From positions 2,618,952-2,682,951 of the forward strand of contig CACRXP010000016.1 in NCBI GenBank assembly GCA_902702965.1: 64,000 bases of DNA. The letters run 5' to 3'. Of this stretch, positions 1 to 11,576 are shown piece after piece. The notes beneath the pieces were generated by a model that did no database searches, was not told where the DNA came from, and was given only the letters and a program-made list of their open reading frames with translations. The position numbers and the translations under genes were made by a program. This DNA comes from Spirometra erinaceieuropaei. Taxonomy: Eukaryota; Platyhelminthes; Cestoda; Diphyllobothriidea; Diphyllobothriidae. Positions within the stretch are counted from its first letter, which is position 1, and the number at the start of each line of letters is the position of its first letter.

Positions 1-267
1 AGTTGTGCCCAGAAATTCGCATAAAAGACAGGTTTAGTAAATTTCCGCCTTAGAAAAATACCTTCAGGTGACACGGACTGTGAGACGGACAACGACCAGA
101 GAGAAAATGCAGCGAGGTAAATTGTCCTTTCGAACAACCACGCTGACCTAAGGTGGCAGCCAGGGAGTAAAGCTGATCCTGGATACGCCATACGCAAGTT
201 TTTCTTTCGATCCCCATAGCCCCTCATATTTAACTATACCTTAGAAACTTTGTTTTATTCCATGCAG
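1..267 (+). other. 3' end of an intron of the Ig-domain gene
   Basis: No coding signal is seen here. The stretch ends in a pyrimidine-rich tract and CAG at 265-267, a good 3' splice site for the exon that follows. In the frame of that exon there is a TAA stop at 231, so the coding segment cannot reach far upstream without splicing. The earlier exons, including the start codon and any signal peptide, must lie left of the window. Confidence 0.55.
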
Positions 268-605
268 GAGGCAGGTCTCCAAACGCCGAATCCTATGTAC
301 TGCCTACACTGACCTTTGAAGAACACTCCAGCCATGATGCGCTGCCCGAAGACGGGACTTCAGGCTGGGATTACAGCGCCGGAACCTCCGTGAATGCGGC
401 TGGCAGATCAACAAAGTACAAGCCCGAATGTTTCCTCACAGTAGTGCAGGGCCCCTGCCTCCTGAGGCCGGTCCCGCAGGACATACCCTCACAGCGAGTG
501 AAGCAGATGTTCCTAAATGGCTCGGACTTCGTGGTCTACCTGGAAACGGTTGAGAAGAGTGTTGTCTACCTACCCTGCGGTACTCGGAAGGAACTGCAAA
601 ACGAG
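268..605 (+). CDS. Ig-superfamily protein, exon encoding the N-terminal region and first half of Ig domain 1
   Basis: This internal exon starts after a 3' splice site at 267 and is open for 338 bases. Bases 268-269 complete a codon from an upstream exon, so the incoming phase is 1. It encodes a Ser/Pro/Gly-rich leader of about 80 residues and then the first strands of an Ig domain. These include an N-glycosylation sequon (NGS) and the B-strand cysteine in VVYLPCGTRKEL. The exon ends at AG|GCAAGT (604-611), which matches the consensus of a GC-type 5' splice site, in phase 0. Joined to the exon at 14641, the B-strand Cys is 12 residues before a Trp, the normal Ig spacing. The protein is probably extracellular and involved in adhesion or recognition; the exact family (Dpr/DIP-like, lachesin-like or other) is not settled. 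A GTAAGC at 690 is an alternative donor in the same phase. Confidence 0.68.
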
Positions 606-784
606 GCAAGTGTGGAAGGGGCTTTTTCTTTAAACTTGGCCTTCAGCGGGGAAAATCCTAGAGGTTCTGCCGGACCGATCGGCATTTTTGTAAGCTTTTT
701 GCTTGACGGTAATTATGCTCAAATATGAATCGACTGTACTAATAGCACAGGGCCTTTATAACGATCATGGTGACTGCAGTTTTT
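606..784. other. Intron start and alternative donor region
   Basis: If the GT donor at 690 were used instead of the GC donor at 606, the exon would gain 84 bases (28 codons, no stop). That would stretch the Cys-to-Trp spacing of the Ig domain from 12 to 40 residues, so the GC donor is favoured. Nothing else was recognised here. Confidence 0.3.
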
Positions 785-910
785 AAATGTAAGACTAACT
801 GAGAAGGGTTCTACGCCTCTTACCTTGCAACTTTGAGGCCGTTAAAAACGTTAGAGGTTTAGCTGAATCAACTTACAAGCTGATGTAATTCTAGGGTCTG
901 TTGACAAATG
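785..910 (+). repeat. Direct repeat flanking a palindromic element, left copy
   Basis: About 125 bases starting GTAAGACTAACTGAGAAGGG recur in the same orientation at about 2142-2278 (GTAGGACTAACTGGAAAGGG). They share CTTGCAACTT, a TGAGTCAACtt-like segment and a CTAGGrCCTGT-like segment. The two copies bracket the palindrome at 1152-2141. Confidence 0.5.
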
Positions 911-1151
911 TATCTGTGAAAGACTTCGGAGGTTCGAAGGACTTGGAATGCGGAATCACTTTTTTGTTTTGAAACGCTTTTCGATTCCCGAATAATTTTG
1001 AACCCGGTCTGTAGCTGTACTCGAGTTAAGACGTGCCAAAATACAAGCCTTGCACCGTACCTTTCAGAAAAAATTATATTCCTCCATAATTCATAGAACA
1101 TACCATGCAAGGTATACCGAAGTCCACAATAGGTATAAACAACAATACATA
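911..1151. other. Unassigned intronic sequence
   Basis: I see no gene or named repeat in this AT-rich stretch. It ends with TA at 1150-1151, the presumed target dinucleotide of the next element. Confidence 0.3.
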
Positions 1152-2141
1152 CAGTGCGTAACCGATCCCATGAAATGCTAGCCGAAATTCTGGAATACGT
1201 TTCTGATTAGGAAGGATTGCCTAAGTGGGGTTGTTATCGTGATTATCATGCAGCTTAACTCTATACCATTTCGACTCGCCAGGATGTCTGCTTTTGAATG
1301 CACTTCATGTTAAGCTCTTGCAGAAACCACACTCGGTAAAAATGACTACTTAATCAGCATGCAGTTTTCCTATTGATTTGCGATGGTCTTATAAATTCAA
1401 ATATCCTTTACAGAAAACATGCACCAAAATATGCTTTCTTTTGCTCATTTAGAAGGAAATCACATTGTCTTCATATTTTATGTCCGGACAAGGTGTATAT
1501 TTAGGTTTTAAAAAGTTTCAAATTATGAGTTTTTTGAGACCGTGCGATGTCCATGCATGCCAGATCGCACATGTCCGTTTACTAATGTACCTCATGAAAT
1601 GCAAAACACAGTCCGGATCCACTGCAAAATTTTATGAACTCTATGTGGTATCTTCTTAAAGGAACAGAAGAATACATGATTCTCCTTATGCGGAAAGCAT
1701 GCATTTTGTAGACCGAAATCTCCAAACGTTGATGCAATAGCAGATCAGGCTGAAAATTATTCGGAAATAGGGAAACATTTTTAAAACCTAAACATACACT
1801 TTCTTCGAGCATAAAATACGAAGAAAATATGATTTCCTTCCCAACTAGCAAAAGAAAGCATATTTTGGTGCATGATTTCTCTAAAAGATATTTGCATTTA
1901 TAAGACCATCACAAATCAATAGGAAAATGCATGGTAAGTAAATAGTCATTTTTTACCGAGTGTGGTTTCTTCAAGAGCCCAATATGAAGTGCATTCAAAA
2001 GCAGACATCCTGGCAAGTCCAAAATGTTATGCAGTTATGTTGCGTGATAATCAGTATAACAACGCCACCTAAGTAATCCTTCCTAATCGGAAATGCATTC
2101 CGGAATTTTGGCTAACATTTCACGATATCGGTCATGCACTG
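1152..2141. mobile_element. ~990-bp palindromic (fold-back) element, family FB, copy 1
   Basis: The left half (from CAGTGCGTAACCGATCCC) is repeated as the reverse complement in the right half (ending GATATCGGTCATGCACTG). TA stands outside both ends (1150-1151 and 2142-2143). Landmarks such as GGAAGGATTGCCTAAG and GACCATCACAAATCAATAGG occur in both arms in opposite orientation. No coding capacity is seen. CAGT termini and a TA target suggest a non-autonomous Tc1/mariner-type element with very long inverted arms; that assignment is inferred from the termini only, since no transposase is present. Small ORFs inside are not credible genes. Confidence 0.6.
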
Positions 2142-2278
2142 TAGGACTAACTGGAAAGGGTTCTTTGTCTCTTAACTTGCAACTTAGAGATCTTCGAAAA
2201 TATCAGACGTTAAGTTGAGTCAACCTACTGCTTGCTACTATTCTAGGACCTGTCGGCAAAGGTATCTGCCAACAATGT
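2142..2278 (+). repeat. Direct repeat flanking a palindromic element, right copy
   Basis: This is the partner of 785-910, with about 75-80 percent identity by eye. The pair could be a duplication older than the FB insertion, or an outer composite repeat. Confidence 0.45.
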
Positions 2279-2781
2279 GTTTCCAGTCAATAAACAGTGT
2301 GTTATATTGTCAGTAAAAGTGAAGTCTGATTACTTGACAAAGCGTTTTGTTATATTTAAGCAGAATTGTCCAAAACAGTTAATGCTCCCTGGGGACTGAG
2401 TGCGGGTGAAGTGACCGGTGATGCGCCGGGCCGATAATATTCGCCGAACAATCCAATAGGTTTTTTTTACTCTAAAAGTGCTTTTGAGCAGGCTCGAATT
2501 AGTAGAGTAGACTTTAAATAAGTAGAATCGTGACAGAGAACAGCTAACAGGAATGAACTCGGAAAAAAGCTATTTCATGTGAATATAAGCGAAAAGGCAG
2601 TACACGGGGATTGGAATCCCGCCCTATTCCCGTGGGCCTTAGGCTAATTTCCGGGGTGAATAAGGCTAGTATTGATGTAAGCGTTAGGAAAATAGTTACC
2701 TTTTCTGTAGTTTTCGTCAAGAACACCAGTGTTATTAGGGAGGTTACTATTCTCATGCCTAACCAACAAAAATAATGACTA
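2279..2781. other. Unassigned intronic sequence
   Basis: I see no recognisable gene. Short ORFs are not supported by codon pattern or homology. TA at 2780-2781 precedes the next FB element. Confidence 0.3.
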
Positions 2782-4728
2782 CAGTAGATGTGCTAACTCA
2801 TGAAATGTGGATCGAAACTCTAAATACACGTTCTTGTCTCGAGAAAGCTACTTAATTAGGATTGTAATATTAAATATCGTGCAGAATATTTCCAAGATAA
2901 GTCTGTGACGTCAGAATGCCGGCGTTTAAATGAACATTTTTTGACCGCCTCAAAAATTGTACTTTACGAAAAATGACTGCTTAGTAAACCAAAACTTTTT
3001 TCATTGATCTTTGATGCCATTATACAATGAGTGATCCATCTCAGGAGAAGTTGGCCGAAATGCTGAAATACGTTTTCGATTAGGAAGGATTACGTAGACG
3101 CGGTTGTGATACTGATTAATATGTGACAAAATCCTATAATATTTCGAACTAAGTAGAATGTCAGCTTTTGAAAGCATTCCTATCCTAGCTTCCAAAGAAA
3201 CCGTACTCTTTAAAAATGAGAACTTACATAGCATGTCTTTTTCACATTGATTTTCGATGGTCTTATAAATTTAAATATAGTTCTTATAAAACATGATCAA
3301 AAATATACTTTCCTTTGCTATTTTGATATAAAATCGCCTCTTTATATTCTAAATCTAAGGAAGGGGTATAATTAGGTTTTAAAAAAGTTTCTGATTATGA
3401 GCTTTTTAGGACCACGCAATTTCCGTTTATATAGCATCGCACTTGCCCGTTTTCCACTGCTCATCAAGAAATGTACGACATAGTCCGCAACTATTGCAAA
3501 ATTTTATAGACTCTTAAAAGTATCTTTTACAGGCATGGGGAAACTTGAGCTTTTCCATACGCGGAACGCATGCACCTTGTATTCGGAATTTACTAAGTAC
3601 TAATGCAACAGCTGATTAAGTTCCAAATTATTCGGGAATAAGGAAGCTTTGCTAAAACATAATTATTCTTCCAACTCAGGTATAAAATATAAAGTTGACG
3701 AGATTCTCTATCAAAAGAGCAAAAGGAATCATATTTTTGTCCATGTTTTTATAAAATATATTTTAATTTACAAAAGCACCGGAAATCAATGTGCAAATTT
3801 CAGGCTATATAAGGACTCATTTTTTATGAATACGGTTTCCACTTGAGGTTAAAAAGAAGTGCTTTCAAAAGTCGACATGTGGCTTAGTTCGAAATATTGT
3901 AGGACTGCGTCGCATACTAATCAGCATCAAAGCCCCACCTACGTAATCCTTCCTAATCGAAAACGCATTTCAGCATTTCGGTCAACATTTCATGATGTTG
4001 TTCACTCACTGCAAATTCAAATATACCGCATAGAAAACACGCATAAAAATATTCATTCTTCCACTCATTTGGTGGAAAGTTGCGTCTTCACTACATTGTA
4101 TGCTTGAAAAAAGAATATAATTTGGATTTTAGCTGTTTTTCCAGTTTTTTAATAATTTTGAACAGGACCTGCATCACACTCGAATTCAGTGTGTTTAACC
4201 TGGGAGTTATACATTTTCCGCATATTGAAAATCATACATTGAAGTGAGACCATGCAGGGTTTAAAACATTTTGCAACAGATTTAAGCCATATCATAAACT
4301 TTGCGAGCAACATTGGTAAATTCAGAAACACGCTGTTTAAGGAACGGGCATTTCATGGTCGTAAAAATGTCACAAATATAAACTTTTTAAAAGCCTGATA
4401 ATACGTATCCTGTAAGTATAAAAATAGGAAGAACGTAAGTTTCGATCATACAAGTAAAATAATAAATATTTTATGCATGTTGTCAATAAGATATATTTGA
4501 ATCTATAATACCGTTAAATGCTATATGAGTGGCCATTGTTTACAGAGTGTAGTTTCTGCAGGCGCCCGGAAAGAAGTTCACTAAGGAGCCGGCATCCTGA
4601 CGTAATGAAATTATCTTGGAATTATGCTGCACGACAATTAAAAATACAAGCCTACTTAGGTAAACTTTTCGCGTCAAAAGCATATTTTAGAATTTCAGTC
4701 AACATTTCACGGGTTAGCACATGTATTG
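2782..4728. mobile_element. FB palindromic element, copy 2 (outer, interrupted)
   Basis: It begins CAGTAGATGTGCTAACTCAT and ends at GGGTTAGCACATGTATTG, an inverted match to the start. It is interrupted by a second FB copy at 3025-4011. Removing that insert restores GATGCCATTATA/AATTCAAATATA, which matches the uninterrupted arm sequence seen in other FB copies (for example GATGCCCTTGAAAATTCAATTATA at about 53488). No coding capacity is seen. Confidence 0.55.
3025..4011. mobile_element. FB palindromic element, copy 3 (nested)
   Basis: This ~987-bp palindrome starts CAATGAGTGATCCATCTC and ends TTGTTCACTCACTG. It is flanked by TA on the left and CA (presumably mutated TA) on the right. GATTAGGAAGGATTACGTAG in the left arm is mirrored by ACGTAATCCTTCCTAATCG in the right arm. 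It sits at a TA inside the outer copy, so it inserted later. Confidence 0.6.
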
Positions 4729-4959
4729 CATGTATATACCCGGGGAAGAAGAAGGAGAGGCTGGGAGGTGGCCTCAGTGCAAGACGCCTTATTAATCCGA
4801 ATTCTCTGACTTGCATTCAGACACACTGTTTTATACCAACGGGGGTGTTGAAGAGAAAACAGGTGGGTTTTAGGGCCAACCACCTTACTATGGCCGCCTG
4901 CGTATCGCATTTACAAGTCATCAAAACTCGCTTTATTTATTATAGTCCTGCGCTAGCCG
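4729..4959. other. Unassigned intronic sequence
   Basis: Non-repetitive sequence follows the end of the FB element. An ORF that runs through it starts inside the FB element and has no recognisable domain. Confidence 0.3.
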
Positions 4960-5340
4960 TCGGTTCACCGTTTCTGGCGCGGAATTGCCCTCATTGAAAA
5001 GTCTCGAATGTTCGATCGGCTATTGATTTGACCGCACGCGTGAAAAGAGGCACCTCGCGTGCTCGGTTATGCGCTGCACGACGATTGGCCGCCTGATTTA
5101 ACGCGCGTATTTCGTGGCCGGCTTGACCTGCTCTGCTGTGCTGTGTGTGACCGCGTCTTCCTTTTGCCTGACACCATAACTCCACTTTCTGTCCTCCATA
5201 ACAGAAACCTTCGGGCGGCAATAGAAATGACATCGGCGAAATGATAAGCGCTGAGAACTCAACTGGGAAACAAAGCACACACCGCTGTATACTGCAGCAG
5301 CAGAAATGTCGACGAAGCATGTATCCGGATTCCCATAGTG
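4960..5340. other. CpG-rich unassigned stretch
   Basis: CG dinucleotides are dense here (for example TCGATCGGCTATTG, CGCACGCGTG, CGCGCGTATTTCGTGGCCGG), in contrast to the AT-rich surroundings. Overlapping ORFs on both strands look like a composition effect. It could be a promoter-like island or part of a transposon end. No TATA box or coding domain was recognised. Confidence 0.25.
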
Positions 5341-5409
5341 AAAGTTCGACTGTCGAATTTGACGATGTTCACAGAAAGGTGAGATCAGAGATGGTGAATT
5401 CCGAGTTAA

Positions 5410-5800
5410 TTAGCTTATAGTGATAGTAGACGTGCGCAGTATCTACCGCATTCCCTCTTACCCAGTCTCCACTTGGATCCGGTATCAAGGCAGAGTCAAG
5501 AAGAATGGAGGCGGTCGGAGGACGCAGGTGGCTGACGCGGCCGGACCCGCGCCTAGGCGTGCCACCTCACTCTCTAGTCCACGACACACACTTGACCGAG
5601 ATTTTAACGATCAATAACATGGAATGGCGGCTGGCGCAGCTGAAGCCGCACCTAGGTATGCGGTCACACCCACCCAGTCTAGTCGTCAACCTAGTCGTCG
5701 ACCTCTCTTTCCCTTCCCCTTTCCACACCCCGGCCGCTGTCCGAGCCGGTCAGTTGACTGGTGCGGGAATGGGTGCGGGAGCTAACATATCTAGTGACCT
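5410..5800 (-). repeat. Dispersed GC-rich repeat R3, reverse copy
   Basis: The segment AGAGTCAAGAAGAATGGAGG followed by GGACGCAGGTGGCTGACGCGG and CGCCTAGGCGTGCC recurs at 18.9, 38.8, 59.7 and 63.7 kb. In the opposite orientation it recurs at 13.5, 35.6, 38.3, 45.2 and 46.4 kb. The inner part (GTCGTCAACCTAGTCGTC to GTCAGTTGACTGGTGCGGG) is shared with 19222-19330. The repeat has no supported ORF. Its class is unknown; a retroelement UTR or a SINE-like repeat are both possible. Confidence 0.5.
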
Positions 5801-8370
5801 TGTCTGCGCGCGGCGCACTCACGACCTGCCCTCCCAAACATAAGCACCTGGATTGCACACAACGAGGGTTCAGCGGTGTACATTCCACATGCGTAAGAGT
5901 ACCATAGGTCACGTTTAGAAGGAGCTGTTTCAGACTGGCTCTCAGCCCACCAGTCCGCCATTCCACACAAAACCCTCACAACTGGATGGACTACGTAGAC
6001 TGCAGCCTTCCAAGCCACGACGCTTGACGCACTATGACAATTTGAGACTCGAGTTCCACGTGAAGAAAAGAAGCCGCATGTAGACGGAGTCAAGCATGCA
6101 AATGAGTATCTATGGTGGGCCTGAGAAGAGCTTTTGAGACAGGTTATAAGAAACAAGGAGACCTTATAACCTGCCCTAACGTGATGGGAATCTTTGGTCG
6201 TCAAAAATAGTACTCGTATATAGATCGCGTCTTTGCATTACCGCGGTTGAGAAATCGCTGACGGATGACGTCAAATATGCCAGAAATGGCTATTCTAATG
6301 CCGTGTTCCTTGTCGGGCAACACATCAAGCCTTTTCCGACAAAATGGAGGCGGTTGGCTCCAATTTCCAAAAACATGCTGAGAGAAGAACCTAGGTCGCA
6401 AGTTGGCGCGTTTCATTTTGATCTTTTGTCTGTGACCACGTTTTCATGACATAAAGTATGTCACAGATTTTAAGCGCTCAGTCCAACTCTTCCATTTTTC
6501 AAAAAACACAAAAACACTCCCATTGCACTATCATCAAGACAAAGGGCAAAAATTAGAAGTCTTTCTAGTCATCTCTCGAATGGCTGAAAATGTTATCCGC
6601 TCAGTATTCTGCTTGTTATCATCTACAAACGATGTACTGATCGCGGTTACACTGTGGACGTTATCCACACACATACTGATATTCCTTAGTTGATCACTTA
6701 ATTTAAATTGTCGACCTTTGGCGTGGTAACGAGACTCTAAGTCTCCACTTCCTCCTTCGTCCTCAGTCCAGCAAATTTCTTTTCATTTAATCCAACATTT
6801 CTGGTTTGTCCGGTCGTATTGCATCTTCGGACTGCAAATCTCTGTTGCTGTCCATCAATATGACAGGAATGGAGTTGGCAGATTCAATTCACGCTTTTTG
6901 ATTTAAGTCAGGGTTTGGCTGTAGCTTTTGGTATTACCTAAACGTCAGTTCAAATAAGACGAGCAAAAGCAAAAAATGTGTCAAAAAACGCTGAAAATGG
7001 CGATTAAAATAAGACGTTGAACAGTTAATCTAACCTGCTTTTTTGTTCAGTCATAGGATGTGAACTTAGTTTTACTTATAACAGTCAGTGCAGTCGGTAG
7101 ATTTTCACTTGGGAAAGTTTGCAATACTTTATGGCGTATTACGAGCTACTTAATCCTAGGCGTCACATACAACTCTTCTCTGCTATTAAATGAGAGAAGG
7201 ATTTGACGAAAAAGAACTTCCAATCGCCATGGTCTAAAGTCAAGCAAAAACGCATGTGGACAGAATGGAGGTGACTGGGATGAGAACAGATCGATGAATC
7301 GTTCTTTCAGACTTACTTCACTCTCATTCGGCCAATCATAAACCGATCATTAGCTGGGTCTCGTGGAAGATTACTTGTCGGTTACCTAAACTGCTACTTT
7401 CGGAGCAATTTTTCATCCAGAAGTCGGTGACTGAAGAGGAGCCCATTGCTAAATGAAAACGCACGTCTCCGGACTGACTGACCATGGCTATTGAGCCAGA
7501 AATAGTTACTATAATCTCGCCTGTCTTTGTTATTAAGTTTATATTGCATGATCTGTCTAAGAAAGTGATGGAAGGACTCCTTAGTGGGAAATTCTCTCCT
7601 TAAAGTACACTCGGCCGTTGCGGGTAAAGTGCTCGAAATTCTGCCTGCCATCATCTCGGGGATTTACCTCTCTTCCGCTAGGATATGATACACGAGATCG
7701 AGCTAACTTAGAGTTATTTCATGTCAGAAGTTCAAGCGTCCATTTACTCAGAGTTATGTTCTTTGTGCTTGCCATTGGAGCCTAGACGCAAAGGCAAAGG
7801 GACTAGTCAAAGAGATAGAGAGAACAGCTCATAACGCGTTGGCGACGGTACCCTGTAATTCTTTGAAGTTGCCTCCGATTGTTTAGTCAGGCTAATTACT
7901 GGCGTGTACTTTATTTGATGAGCTCTGCCTATAGCTCTGGCGTAACCTTTGGTGGTCAAAAGGGCAGCTCTCACCCATCGGCAGATGGTATGCAATGACT
8001 AATCGTCGTCCGATCGCCGAGTACGCTCCGACCTCACATGAGACTACACGTCGCCACAATATCAACTGAACGTAACCTGGTTGATATTCAAATTTTTCTT
8101 GGAGGGTCAACATTTGCAAGTTATTTTTATGGGTTACGTTAAATTACCACCTTTGACTACTGTGCGGCCTCCAGCCAGTCGTATGATGACGTCACTTCAG
8201 AGCGTTTTGGCGTTCGAAAGTGGGTGTCCTGGATCTGAAACGAGGTCAGAGGATCTGATTCTGAACAATACTACTTGATTTGAGAAGTCAGGTGTGGCAA
8301 ACGTATGCTTTTGATTATTCGGTGTGAGTAGAATGGCAATAAAAAGTAAGTATGGGGTAAGTGGTTAAGA
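5801..8370. other. Unassigned intronic sequence
   Basis: About 2.6 kb without a recognisable gene, RNA or repeat family. Short ORFs on both strands (for example 5791-6204 minus) have no domain and no mate elsewhere. Old decayed repeats are likely but not identifiable by eye. Confidence 0.3.
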
Positions 8371-8371
8371 G

Positions 8372-8440
8372 CGTTTCCAATAGGAGCGAAGAGAGTAGTC
8401 CCAGGAAGCAGTCGTGAAGAAGGAGACACGATCGCTGAGA
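8372..8440 (-). mobile_element. Penelope-like terminal repeat relic (tail only)
   Basis: Read on the minus strand, this contains CAGCGATCGTGTCTCC, TTCACGACTGCTTCCTGGG and CTCCTATTGG. These match, in order, the tail of the hammerhead-bearing element at 35460-35525 and the relic at 23100-23155. The ribozyme part is missing. Confidence 0.45.
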
Positions 8441-10816
8441 CAGAGTTCAGAGGTTTATCATACTCGCGGCAGTGATTTTAGCTAAAAGTGATGGGTATGA
8501 CAAAACAATCAGTGTCCCCATATACTTCTGACTATCTGTGGGCAACCTGCAAATGCTACATGGAGATTTTGTCGGAACTGATGGATTTCAGCTCAAATAT
8601 GCGTATCATCTTTCTGACCGAACACGAGGCGGCTTGGGCGGAAAAATTTGCTCCAAGTTCAGAACATTTATTTTTGTAGAAAGTGGAAAGAGTGGTTTGA
8701 TTTAGAACTTTGTGCTGGCAAACCACTACTCCACGTCAACTCGACTGCGCTCAAGTCGTGTCAAGGTCAGGTGGGTAATTCGAGGCTGTCTATTTGGTCC
8801 GGCTAAAGAAAGAAGTACGGTAGCAGGGTTTATTTCCCCTAAAAATATGTTGAATTAAAATTGAAATAGGGCAATGTTGACGAACTGTGCGGACTTTTAT
8901 ATTGTTGTAACTTTCGCGGCCTCTTGTTCAACCGTTGACGGTTAATGCATTCACAATGTTACCCAAATCGTGAACTGTGCCGAAATTTAAGAAGCACTGA
9001 TAATTGCCCGCAAACTGGCACTGAAGACTGGACCGAAATCCCAAATACATGTTCGGCGCCATAAAAGGAATACGAAACATACAAGAAATATTCAAAGTAA
9101 TATTACGTTTTAACAAATGCAAACTTTTAAAAAAGTGGAAATTGTGAAAGCGTCAAAAATCGTTGCAAATGAGTTAACAAGGGTACATAAAATCTGCCCA
9201 TGCAAAGGCCGAGTAAAAAGAACGGCGCGAGTATAATAACGTTTAACAGTAGTTTTTTGCTGATATTTACACTTAAATATCTTTTATGAATATGTATGAA
9301 GTCAACAGTGTTAGCAAACAACCTACAGTTTGAATACAGCTTCCAGGCGATTTCGCGGGAACTGATTAATTTCTTACCGTTTTGCCATTGTTTACACGGA
9401 GCTGAATAAGGCGAACAGAATTTGTCCTGGTGTCGCTGATAAGGACGTAATAAGAATAGATGTTTTTAGAAGGTCCCCTGTTAACAGAACGGTCTATCAC
9501 TAGTTCATTCAAATGACCTTGACTGGTCTAATCTTATACGTAGGATTTTTTCATATTATGAGAATATTTCCTTCATTAGATTTATTTACGTTTTTAGAAT
9601 TGGAGTACGCTGAATTTCAGATCATTCTTGAGAAAACGGTACTACCTCATGATTCAAGTGTTTTCAGTGGAGTCTTCATAAATGTCGTGTTTGCCGAACC
9701 ATATAAATCAGATATTTTTAAAATCATTTACAATAGAACATTTTTTCTAATGTGGATGGTTGTTTGGGTCATATCTGTAGACCCACCCAAACCCGAAAAG
9801 AAGGCACGCCTACAATGAAGGCCGCAATACGTACATCTAGATCAACTGAACAACTTCGTTTAGTATGTTAACTGTTTAACAAGGGCTTTAATTAGATGTT
9901 TCACCGCTGGATGTCTTCCTAATTTGTTTAGCCAGGTTTTACACTTTTTTTAAAATACTGATTTCTGACGAAGGACCACACTGTTTTCTTTATATTGAAG
10001 ACATTTTAAATAAATTTGTTTACTTTTAGACTCTGCTATACAGTTACCCAAGCACCATAGGGTATCCATTTAAATACAAAGACAGTGCCTTAATTGCTAA
10101 TCTTTTGTTTGTTCTATCCCCTAATTACATACTAGCGGTAACTAGGGTATACAAAAGGTACCCGATTATAGGTCTAAAACTCAGCTTAGTCGCTTAGTGG
10201 AGAACCTTTTCGCCGTAAGCTAGGGAGGATTTGCTAAGATCGGGCAAATGTCGGAATGTTTAAACAAAGGATTGCCTGTACGTGTTTCTACTCCGTTTGG
10301 AGATATGAAATCCCACAGATTAGTAAAGACGACTTCCTAAAATCGACAAAACTGTCGGCTTTCTAAAACTGAATTTTTAGCCTACACCCTGCTCTGTCTG
10401 GCTTACCTGGAGAAAAAGATCAATTTTCAAGTGCGGCAAACTCCGCTTTGTAAATCCCCTTAATCCAGATTACACCCCTCTCATTGTAAAACATGCACAG
10501 ATAAGTAGACTTAGTGTAACGCAGCTACCAGCATAGGTAACTGCCCCAAAACGTGGCGTAGATTTCTACTCATATTTGTCCACATCTTGATTGAAAAAAA
10601 ATTAAATGAAAACATAATTTGTATGCAAAAGGACATCTTCCGGAATACGCTAAACGGATAAGTAAAATGCGAAGCATTTTATTGGCCTTAACTGAGTCTT
10701 CTCAATGTTACTGTATATACTTTACTGCATTTACTAGGCTCACTTATTTGTAACGCTTCCTCCCCTCTTACCATGCCCACCCGCGTATCCGATCAGCATT
10801 CACGGCAGAAGGCGTA
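8441..10816. other. Unassigned intronic sequence
   Basis: AT-rich DNA with no recognisable gene or repeat. The ORF at 9513-9818 (plus) is hydrophobic but lies in low-complexity AT-rich sequence and has no recognised domain, so it is not called. Confidence 0.3.
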
Positions 10817-10817
10817 T

Positions 10818-11055
10818 CACTGACAAAAACAAGGGAGATTGGAATGGCCATTTCTGGCTTATTAGCCGTCGTCAGCCAGTCATATCCAACTCCGAAGTGT
10901 GGAGCACCCGAGGCTCGAACACGTGACCTGTTTGTCAGAAGTCCACGCCTCTAACGACTGAGCCATTAGCCTTTTGCCCTGTCGGTTTTTGATAGGTAAT
11001 ATATAATGGTAGGGGACGGTCACCGATCGCTCTTACAGACCTCACTCTCGGCCGT
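10818..11055 (-). mobile_element. tRNA-derived SINE, family S2, minus copy
   Basis: On the minus strand it has a tRNA-like head (GGCTCAGTCGTTAGAGGCG as A-box region, GTGTTCGAGCC as B-box region). A body follows with GACGGCTAATAAGCCAG, AATGGCCATTCCAATC and the end TTGTTTTTGTCAGTG. At least nine further partial or full copies occur in this window. It is not a functional tRNA: the body continues and the cloverleaf is degenerate. Confidence 0.6.
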
Positions 11056-11576
11056 TTATGTACCTTATCTGTCCATTTGCCTTGACTGTTTTCTTATAGA
11101 ACCGATAGTTTTATAACTTGTTTATTAACTAGTTCCATGACGTCACTGCACGTTTCATTACCTTGATCTTTAATAAAATCCTTTGGCTAAAACAGCATTC
11201 CAAACTCTTGAAGCAAAACCTGGCATAAAAAGAAATTTTCGCTTAATCATCCGCAGGTGATAAAAGGCATTAAATTGACGCAATTGAGAATATTTAGTCG
11301 GTAAGGTGTTCGAATGATTTTTAACAGAGATTGCTGTATTTAAACGTTCTGGTTGGTTCAAAGTCGCCAAATGTCATTGGGCTCACCGACCAGAGCAGGA
11401 ACCCTAGTGAAAAATGTGTACGTGGTACCTTGAGGAGAATTATGGCTTCATCTACTCAATCATGATAGCTGCATAGGAATATACAGTGATTCAGCAGTTC
11501 ACCAAAGGCTCTTCTCGACTGCTTCAACGCTCGTTGGTAGATGGACGTCATGGCTGTTATTTACATATGAGAACTA
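11056..11576. other. Unassigned intronic sequence
   Basis: I recognise no gene. The minus-strand ORF at 11170-11370 loosely resembles the C-terminal tail of a LINE reverse-transcriptase ORF (N-x-F-x-R-V-W-N-like order), but it is too short to call. Confidence 0.25.

Noticed and set aside
1582..1851. ORFs inside the palindromic FB elements (for example 1465-1659 plus, 1582-1851 minus, 3001-3234 minus, 11818-12204 plus)
   Set aside because: They lie in inverted arms and appear as mirror ORFs. They are not conserved in frame between copies and have no domain.
5505..6204. Overlapping ORFs in the GC-rich R3 repeat and its flank
   Set aside because: The frames differ between R3 copies and both strands are open because of base composition.
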